A stretch of DNA of 11,477 nucleotides from JBMSHD01 sp049416425 (lineage in GTDB: Bacteria > Pseudomonadota > Gammaproteobacteria > Francisellales > Francisellaceae), in contig JBMSHD010000074.1 of assembly GCA_049416425.1 (NCBI GenBank), positions 1 to 11,477 of the forward strand, in the 5' to 3' direction. The position numbers and the translations under genes were made by a program. A model generated the notes under the pieces. The model did no database searches. It saw nothing but the letters and a program-made list of their open reading frames with translations, and was not told where the DNA came from. Positions 6,104 to 11,477 of this stretch are shown here, piece by piece (the stretch's first letter is position 1; each line of letters starts with the position of its first letter).

Positions 6104-7520
6104 TCTTAATTGTGATATTGCTATTATTGGTGGCGGAGCCGGGGGGTTAAGCGTTGCCGCAGGTGCGGCACAATTAGGCGTGAAAGTGGTGCTAATGGAA
6201 AGTAGCAAGATGGGTGGCGATTGCTTAAACGCTGGTTGTGTACCCTCTAAAGCTTTATTAGCGGCGGCTAAAGCACAGTGGCAAGCACGTCATAGTGAAC
6301 ATTTTGGCATCGATGGCAATAGCATCAAAACGAATTTTAAAGCCGCCATGCAGCACGTTCATCAAGTCATTAACAACATTGCAGAACATGATTCAGTGGA
6401 GCGCTTTGAAAAACTTGGCGTTCAAGTCATTCAGGATGCTGGTAAATTTATCAACCGTAATACAGTGCAAGCGGATGATTATCAAATTACCGCCAAACGT
6501 TTTGTTATTGCCACAGGATCCTCTGCGTTTGTACCGCCCATTGAAGGTTTAGATAGCATTGACTATCTTACCAACGAAAATATCTTCAAGCTCAATGAAC
6601 AGCCCAGCCATCTGATCGTTGTTGGTGGTGGTCCGATCGGGTGTGAACTGGCTCAAGCCTTTGTCATGCTCGGCAGCCAAGTCACTATTTTAGAAAGTTT
6701 TAAAGCCTTGCCTAAGGATGAGGAAGACTGTGCGGCTATTGTCAAAGAACAATTGAAAGCCACAGGTGTTATCTTGCATGAAGGCGTTAAAGTCAATGCC
6801 ATCGTAAAACAGCACGACGGTGGGATTACCGTCACCTGTGAACAAAAAGGCAAAGCGTTAACCATTAATGGTTCTCATGTATTGGTTGCCACCGGCAGAC
6901 GCGCGAATGTTCAGGGATTGGATTTAGAAAAAGCGGGTATCAACTATTCTGCTAAAGGCATTGTCGTCGATAATCGCCTGCGCACAAGCAATAAAAAAAT
7001 CTTTGCCATTGGCGATGTCACAGGTGGTTTTCAGTTCACCCATGTGGCCGGCTATCATGCGGGTGTTGTGATTAAAAACGCCTTGTTTCGTCTACCCGCT
7101 AAAGTTAATTATCAAGCTCTACCCTGGGTGACCTACACGGAACCGGAATTAGCACATGTCGGTTTATTAACACAAGAGGCTGAAAAACAGGGTCTTACGA
7201 TAACAATCACTGAGTGGCCATTTTTCGATAATGATCGTGCTCAGACAGAGGGAAACACACAAGGCAAAATTAAAATCTTAACCGATAAAAAAGCCCGTAT
7301 CTTAGGCGCAACCATTGTCGGGCGACATGCCGGCGATCTGATTCTGCCTTGGGTAATGGCAATACGTGAAGGCAGGACGTTACGCAGCTTCACTGACGCA
7401 ATTGCACCCTATCCTACCTTGAGTGAAATTAGCAAGCGCGTGGCTGGGGACTATTATACGCCGCTATTATTTTCTGAGAAAACACGTCGCCTGGTGCGTT
7501 GGTTATTGAAGTTAGGGTAA
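6093..7520 (+). CDS. FAD-dependent pyridine nucleotide-disulfide oxidoreductase (mercuric reductase/lipoamide dehydrogenase-like)
   Basis: This 475-residue class I flavin disulfide reductase carries the FAD Rossmann motif GGGAGG (13-18). The redox-active pair C44/C49 sits in GGDCLNAGCVPSK. The NAD(P) motif is GGGPIGCE (178-185), with E201 ending the second strand, which favours NADH over NADPH. The FAD ribityl motif AIGDV is at 305-309, followed by a C-terminal dimerisation domain. Unlike lipoamide dehydrogenase and glutathione reductase, the active-site HPT is YPT (PYPTLSE, 439-445), so the usual His of the His-Glu dyad is Y440. There is no MerA-type N-terminal metal-binding domain and no C-terminal Cys pair, so mercury reduction is not supported; the substrate is unknown. 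The GTG at 6093 has AAGGAG at 6079-6084, eight bases upstream. It overlaps the TVP38 gene and lies six bases before the next gene, so all three form an operon. Confidence 0.88.
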   Translation: MVNDLNCDIAIIGGGAGGLSVAAGAAQLGVKVVLMESSKMGGDCLNAGCVPSKALLAAAKAQWQARHSEHFGIDGNSIKTNFKAAMQHVHQVINNIAEHDSVERFEKLGVQVIQDAGKFINRNTVQADDYQITAKRFVIATGSSAFVPPIEGLDSIDYLTNENIFKLNEQPSHLIVVGGGPIGCELAQAFVMLGSQVTILESFKALPKDEEDCAAIVKEQLKATGVILHEGVKVNAIVKQHDGGITVTCEQKGKALTINGSHVLVATGRRANVQGLDLEKAGINYSAKGIVVDNRLRTSNKKIFAIGDVTGGFQFTHVAGYHAGVVIKNALFRLPAKVNYQALPWVTYTEPELAHVGLLTQEAEKQGLTITITEWPFFDNDRAQTEGNTQGKIKILTDKKARILGATIVGRHAGDLILPWVMAIREGRTLRSFTDAIAPYPTLSEISKRVAGDYYTPLLFSEKTRRLVRWLLKLG

Positions 7521-7526
7521 AGCAGT

Positions 7527-8141
7527 ATGTTAGAGAAATTGGCACGACATTATTATCAGATCGCCTTAGTTGATCCTTTGGTGAAACTTATTGGCCATAG
7601 CGTTTCTTCGATTTCCGTAACGCTGCTGGCTGGATTATTTGGTGTTTTTTTTATCCCTTTTTTGCTGACTGGCCATATAATATGGGCGGTGGCGTGTTTG
7701 CTATTCTCAGGTTACTTAGATACCTTAGATGGTTCTCTGGCTCGCTACCAGAATAACAGTACACCACTTGGCTCGGTGCTTGATATTATGACTGACCGTG
7801 TGGTCGAATTCTGTGTGATTTTTGCCTTTTATCTCGTTGATCCGGTGCAACATGGCTTGGCTGTAATTTTAATGCTCGGCAGTATTTTACTGTGCATTAC
7901 CAGTTTCCTGGTGGTGGGTGTTTTCACACCGAATGATTCAGACAAGAGCTTTCATTACAGCCCTGGATTAATTGAGCGAGCAGAGGCATTTGCTTTTTTT
8001 ATTGCCATGACCCTAGTGCCGACTTATTTTGAGTTGCTAGCCTTTATATTTAGTGGATTGGTGATGCTGACGGCAATCATACGCCTCTTGCAATTTGCTA
8101 AGCTTCAACAAAAACGCAGGTTAGGTCATTTTGGGGCGTGA
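7527..8141 (+). CDS. CDP-alcohol phosphatidyltransferase family protein
   Basis: This 204-residue membrane enzyme carries the complete CDP-alcohol phosphotransferase signature: D65, D68, G69, A72, R73, G82, D86 and D90, exactly spaced as D-x2-DG-x2-AR-x8-G-x3-D-x3-D. These acidic residues bind metal and the CDP-linked substrate. The family moves a phosphatidyl or phospho-alcohol group from a CDP compound to an alcohol, as in phosphatidylglycerol-phosphate, phosphatidylserine or phosphatidylinositol-phosphate synthesis. The acceptor here cannot be told. Several TM segments surround the motif (~28-48, 50-67, 92-108, 111-133, 151-170, 172-192). It starts six bases after the oxidoreductase stop, with only a weak Shine-Dalgarno (TAGGG, 7513-7517), which fits translational coupling. 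It is the last intact gene of the operon. Which lipid it makes is open; a housekeeping pgsA is less likely in this context. Confidence 0.9.
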   Translation: MLEKLARHYYQIALVDPLVKLIGHSVSSISVTLLAGLFGVFFIPFLLTGHIIWAVACLLFSGYLDTLDGSLARYQNNSTPLGSVLDIMTDRVVEFCVIFAFYLVDPVQHGLAVILMLGSILLCITSFLVVGVFTPNDSDKSFHYSPGLIERAEAFAFFIAMTLVPTYFELLAFIFSGLVMLTAIIRLLQFAKLQQKRRLGHFGA

Positions 8142-8169
8142 TAAAGTTTAAAAAATTATTTCAGGGTTC

Positions 8170-8213
8170 AGGAGGTTGAAATGCGAGTATTGGTTATTAC
8201 TGCTTTGGTATAG
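8170..8213 (+). other. Perfect Shine-Dalgarno plus 10-codon reading frame (gene-start relic or leader peptide)
   Basis: AGGAGG at 8170-8175 lies five bases before ATG 8181, which opens a frame coding MRVLVITALV and then TAG (8211-8213). The ribosome site is the best in the window. It follows the phosphatidyltransferase stop by 40 bases and precedes the guaB -10 by about 45. The peptide looks like the hydrophobic first strand of a longer protein, so it may be the truncated start of a lost fourth operon gene. A short leader peptide is the alternative. No regulatory hairpin is evident after it. Confidence 0.4.
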
Positions 8214-8258
8214 ACATTACGCAAATATAAAAAACTGCTGTTAATCGGAGGATATTTT

Positions 8259-8267
8259 TGCTAGAAT
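8259..8267 (+). promoter_or_regulatory. Candidate extended -10 promoter for guaB
   Basis: TGCTAGAAT at 8259-8267 matches an extended -10 (TG-N-TAGAAT). The -35 region near 8238-8244 is poor (CTGTTA), as is common with extended -10 promoters. Transcription would start near 8274, about 36 bases before the guaB ATG. The guaB ribosome site is AAGAGG at 8297-8302. Confidence 0.5.
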
Positions 8268-8310
8268 AGCGCCGTAATTAAGTATAACTTGGTTACAAGA
8301 GGTTTATAAA

Positions 8311-9771
8311 ATGCTCAGAATTGTTGAAGATGCCATCACCTTTGATGATGTGCTGTTGGTTCCTGATTACTCCACTATTTTGCCCAAAGATGCGAAGCTG
8401 TCGACACGATTAACAAAAAAAATCACGCTTAAAATGCCCCTTATTTCATCGGCGATGGATACCGTGACCGAGTCACGCCTGGCGATCGCCATGGCGCAGG
8501 AAGGTGGGGTTGGTATTATCCACAAAAACATGTCCATTGAGGCTCAAGCGCTTGAGGTCAGAAAGGTCAAAAAATTTGAAAACGGCATGGTCATAAATCC
8601 GGTTACCGCTTCTCCAGAGACGACGATTTCTGAGTTGATGCAATTGACCTCACAGTACCATTTCTCTGGTGTGCCTGTTGTGGAAGGCAGAAATCTCGTT
8701 GGCCTTGTCACCTCCAGAGACATTCGTTTTGCTAAAGATTTCAACGAATCTATCTCAACGGTAATGACTCCTAAAGATAAACTGGTGACCGTCAAACCTG
8801 GTGCTAGTGAAGCCGAAATTCAGAGCCTTCTACACCGGCATCGTATCGAGAAAGTATTGGTTATTAATGATGATTTTGAGCTGGTTGGTCTTATTACGGT
8901 CAAAGATATTCAAAAAGCCATCGATAAACCCAATGCTTGCAAAGATGAGCTGGGGCGGCTTGTTGTTGGTGCGGCTGTTGGCACGGCAGGTGATACAGAG
9001 GAACGAGTCAAAGCATTGGTTGAAGCCGGTGTCGATGTCATCGTCGTCGATACCGCGCATGGCCACTCTCAAGGTGTGATTGACCGAGTCAGATGGGTAA
9101 AACAAAGCTTTCCACAAGTTCAAGTTATCGGTGGCAATATCGCCACGAAAGCGGCAGCCATGGCGCTTGTTGAAGCCGGTGCTGATGCCGTTAAAGTTGG
9201 AATAGGCCCAGGCTCAATCTGTACGACTCGCATTGTTGCTGGCGTCGGTGTGCCACAGTTGACGGCGATTTCCAATGTTGTCGCTGAGATGAATAAACAG
9301 GATATTCCGGTGATTGCCGATGGTGGCATTCGTTATTCGGGTGATATCTGTAAGGCGATTGCTGCCGGTGCCTCGGTGGTGATGATCGGCGGGCTTTTTG
9401 CCGGCACAGAAGAATCTCCCGGTGAGGTTGAGTTGTTTCAAGGAAGGTCGTATAAATCCTATCGTGGCATGGGCTCTTTAGGTGCCATGGCTGAAGGTTC
9501 ATCGGATCGCTATTTTCAAGATAGCAGTGATAACCGTAAATTTGTGCCTGAGGGCATAGAAGGACGAGTGCCTTATAAGGGGGCTCTTTCTGCTGTGATT
9601 CATCAGCTTTTAGGCGGTCTTCGTGCAGGGATGGGCTATACCGGTTGTGGCAGTATTGATGATCTTCGTCATAAGGCGCAATTTGTACGTATCTCTAATG
9701 CTGGAATCGGCGAGAGTCATGTACATGATGTGATGATCACCAAGGAGCCACCAAATTATCAGTTGAAGTAG
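8311..9771 (+). CDS. guaB: Inosine-5'-monophosphate dehydrogenase
   Basis: GuaB oxidises IMP to XMP with NAD+, the committed step toward GMP, in the cytoplasm. This 486-residue protein is the normal bacterial length (E. coli 488). The (beta/alpha)8 barrel opens with TFDDVLLVP and PLISSAMDTVTE (43-54), followed by GGVGIIHKNM (65-74). A CBS pair is inserted at about 92-205 (PVTASPETTISEL... and VMTPKDKLVTV...). The catalytic cysteine is C304 in GPGSICTT (299-306). DGGIRYSGDI and GMGSLGAM form the phosphate-binding loops, and RVPYKG carries the flap Arg that activates water. AAGAGG at 8297-8302, eight bases before the ATG, supports the start. It has its own candidate promoter. The common downstream partner guaA is not next to it; a convergent efflux gene follows after about 100 bases without an obvious hairpin terminator. 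Confidence 0.98.
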   Translation: MLRIVEDAITFDDVLLVPDYSTILPKDAKLSTRLTKKITLKMPLISSAMDTVTESRLAIAMAQEGGVGIIHKNMSIEAQALEVRKVKKFENGMVINPVTASPETTISELMQLTSQYHFSGVPVVEGRNLVGLVTSRDIRFAKDFNESISTVMTPKDKLVTVKPGASEAEIQSLLHRHRIEKVLVINDDFELVGLITVKDIQKAIDKPNACKDELGRLVVGAAVGTAGDTEERVKALVEAGVDVIVVDTAHGHSQGVIDRVRWVKQSFPQVQVIGGNIATKAAAMALVEAGADAVKVGIGPGSICTTRIVAGVGVPQLTAISNVVAEMNKQDIPVIADGGIRYSGDICKAIAAGASVVMIGGLFAGTEESPGEVELFQGRSYKSYRGMGSLGAMAEGSSDRYFQDSSDNRKFVPEGIEGRVPYKGALSAVIHQLLGGLRAGMGYTGCGSIDDLRHKAQFVRISNAGIGESHVHDVMITKEPPNYQLK

Positions 9772-9874
9772 CGGAGGCTTTTGGTTAAGCACATACGATT
9801 TTTGCCACGCTCCTGATAATCACATAGATCACCGCCAAGCCGTGATGACGATGGCAAAGAAAAAAGGGCTGCTT

Positions 9875-11477
9875 CTATGGCTCATTAATATCCTGGTCTT
9901 TGACTCGGGCAGAAATGGCTAACATGGATGGAAGCAGAAATAGTATGGTCAGGCTGGCAAAAGCGATGCCAAAAACGATAGAAATGGCCAGTGGAATGAG
10001 AAACTGCGCCTGCATAGAGGTTTCAAATAAAAGCGGTGTCAATCCAGCCATGGTAGTGACAGAGGTCAGAAAAATGGGTCTGAATCGTGCCTTAACAGCA
10101 GCCATAATCGCCGTCAGCGGAGTATTGTTTTGTGCCAGCTTCTCCTTATAAAAATCAATGAGAATAATCGAATCATTGACGACAATGCCAGAGAGACCGA
10201 AAAGCCCAAACAACGATAAAATCGTCAGATCATAGCCGAGGATGACATGACCAATAATGGCACCAATGAGTCCCATTGGAATCATGATCATCACCATCAA
10301 AGGCCAGGTGAAAGAGGAGAAGACGAAGGCCAAAATCAAATAGATAAGAATGATGCCGATGGTAATGCCTAGTTTCATATCGGCAAAAGAAGCGGTCTGT
10401 TCCTCGGCTTTACCACTGAAATCGGCTTTAATGCCATATTTGCGCTCAAGCGCTGGGATTAACGTTTTTTGCAGGCTGGCAATGATCTGATTGGCATTGC
10501 CAAGACTGGCATTGATAGTGGCGGAGATATTGATACTCATCGCCAGTGCCTCGTGGCGAAGCGTATCAAAACCCTGAATGACACGAGCGCTGGCCACATC
10601 ATCAAACAGTGCGATATGTCCATCAGGCATCTTGATGGGGATGATTGGAATATGCTTGAGCGTTTTACTCGAGTCGTCATCGAGTCTGATTTTTAGGTCA
10701 ATCTCATCTTGGCCTTCGGTATAGGATTGAATCTTAGTGCCGGATATGGCGGCATTGACCTGAGATACCAGTGACTGGGCGCTAAGACCTTTTGCTATGG
10801 CGGCTGGCTTCAGTTGATAAACCCACTCTTCAGCACCGATAGGCAGGTTATCGGCAATGTTTTCGACACCAGCGAAGCCGGCAAGTTCTTCTTTGATTTC
10901 ATTGGCGGCTTGTTTGAGATCATGTGCATTGTTCCCACTCAGGCGGATGTCAATATCCCGTCCGGGTGGTCCTTCAGTGGGTTGGGCAATGGCCAGTGTT
11001 TCGACGTTTTTATAGTTGCCGATGCGCCTCTTCCACAAGGCGGATAGCGATTCATTCGACAGATGGCGTAAATCAGGTGAGCTCAGTTCAACATTGATAT
11101 GCGCGGCTGTATCCCCTGTGATCATGGAATGATCTCTTTGAAGGTCATAGGTCTGACCAAAAACGGTTGTAATGGTCTCAACCATAGGTGGGTCGTTGGG
11201 GTGAATTTTCTGTTGTTGTGAGGCGATTTCCATGAGTGTTTGTTTGGCATAGTCGGTAAAAGCCACAACTTGATTTTTTGGGGTGCCGGCATAGAAGCTG
11301 ACATTGAGCTTGATATTTTTGCCTTCGGGACTTGGAAAAAAGGTAAAACGAATAAAGCCTGAGGCCACAAAGATAACGGTGATGACGATGAGCATAACAG
11401 CTATCATCAATACGCTGTAGCGCCATAAGGAACGCGCGCAAAATAACTTCCTTTTTTTCATGGCGAAATATCTTCCA
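9875..11477 (-). CDS. RND efflux transporter permease, C-terminal half (runs off the window)
   Basis: The visible part is the second half of an RND (AcrB/HAE1-type) proton-driven efflux permease of the inner membrane. From ATG 11461 (528 codons) there is one TM at about 16-35. A large periplasmic porter/docking region follows (~40-360), including FFPSPEG, GPPGRDIDIRLSG, GAEEWVYQL and SGKAEEQTASF. Five TMs come next (~364-384, 388-408, 413-437, 463-480, 488-512), with GIVVNDSIILIDFY (425-438) in the TM10 region. This is TM7-TM12 of the ~1030-residue family pattern. The frame stays open through the last 16 bases (GRYFA before the Met), so 11461 is probably an internal Met and the N-terminal half lies beyond the edge. 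GGAAG about 11 bases upstream of that ATG leaves a small chance of a separately translated half. Substrates are unknown; it is convergent with guaB. Confidence 0.88.
   Translation of the reverse strand, partial: GRYFAMKKRKLFCARSLWRYSVLMIAVMLIVITVIFVASGFIRFTFFPSPEGKNIKLNVSFYAGTPKNQVVAFTDYAKQTLMEIASQQQKIHPNDPPMVETITTVFGQTYDLQRDHSMITGDTAAHINVELSSPDLRHLSNESLSALWKRRIGNYKNVETLAIAQPTEGPPGRDIDIRLSGNNAHDLKQAANEIKEELAGFAGVENIADNLPIGAEEWVYQLKPAAIAKGLSAQSLVSQVNAAISGTKIQSYTEGQDEIDLKIRLDDDSSKTLKHIPIIPIKMPDGHIALFDDVASARVIQGFDTLRHEALAMSINISATINASLGNANQIIASLQKTLIPALERKYGIKADFSGKAEEQTASFADMKLGITIGIILIYLILAFVFSSFTWPLMVMIMIPMGLIGAIIGHVILGYDLTILSLFGLFGLSGIVVNDSIILIDFYKEKLAQNNTPLTAIMAAVKARFRPIFLTSVTTMAGLTPLLFETSMQAQFLIPLAISIVFGIAFASLTILFLLPSMLAISARVKDQDINEP

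Noticed and set aside
6093..7520. Calling the oxidoreductase merA
   Set aside because: It lacks the heavy-metal-binding N-terminal domain and the C-terminal cysteine pair needed for Hg(II), and no other mer genes are nearby.
8219..8229. ACGCAAA resembling a PurR half-site upstream of guaB
   Set aside because: Only one half of the palindrome is present; the partner half is absent, so an operator is not supported.
8999..9198. Internal repeat in guaB (VEAGVDV / VEAGADAV)
   Set aside because: This is the normal repeated strand pattern of the IMPDH barrel, not a duplication.
9772..9874. Imperfect inverted repeat (ATCAC...GTGAT) between guaB and the RND gene as a bidirectional terminator
   Set aside because: The stem is five base pairs with a mismatch inside, and no T-run follows on either strand.
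9845..9922. Plus-strand 25-residue frame (MTMAKKKGLLLWL start) after guaB
   Set aside because: No clear Shine-Dalgarno, and it overlaps the coding C-terminus of the RND permease; probably chance.

Overview
The window looks like a piece of a gammaproteobacterial chromosome of fairly low to moderate GC (judged by eye). The evidence is an RsmJ-type 16S rRNA methyltransferase, XerC, a BamC-like outer-membrane assembly lipoprotein next to purC, and a proteobacterial-type GuaB. The genus cannot be fixed from the sequence alone. No rRNA, tRNA, CRISPR array, intact insertion sequence or prophage gene was seen.

Layout. (1) Positions 33-1726, minus strand: xerC and rsmJ, joined by an ATGA stop/start overlap and read from a good promoter at 1757-1785. 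(2) Positions 1907-4546, plus strand: bamC, purC and a secreted phosphodiester-glycosidase-domain (NAGPA) protein. They are packed with a 4-base gap and a GTGA overlap and look like one operon diverging from xerC. (3) Positions 4547-4924: no intact gene. It holds an apparent decayed transposase fragment on the minus strand and a candidate promoter. (4) Positions 4925-5296: an unrecognised small protein with four membrane segments. (5) Positions 5387-8141: a tight three-gene operon of a TVP38/TMEM64 (DedA-superfamily) membrane protein, a flavin disulfide reductase of the mercuric reductase/lipoamide dehydrogenase fold, and a CDP-alcohol phosphatidyltransferase. (6) Positions 8170-8213: a perfect Shine-Dalgarno in front of a 10-codon reading frame, then the guaB promoter and guaB (8311-9771). 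(7) Positions 9875-11477, minus strand and convergent with guaB: the C-terminal half of an RND efflux permease that runs off the right edge.

How the parts work together. Regions 1, 2 and guaB are housekeeping: chromosome dimer resolution, ribosome modification, outer-membrane assembly and purine synthesis (purC in the IMP branch, guaB in the GMP branch). The 4925-8141 segment looks accessory. It lies between core genes, has an IS-like relic on its left and a gene-start relic on its right, and appears richer in TTA leucine codons. Its CDP-alcohol phosphotransferase and DedA-type protein suggest membrane lipid making or movement, with a redox enzyme of unknown substrate. This operon is the best candidate in the window for an uncharacterised system, although each protein belongs to a known superfamily.
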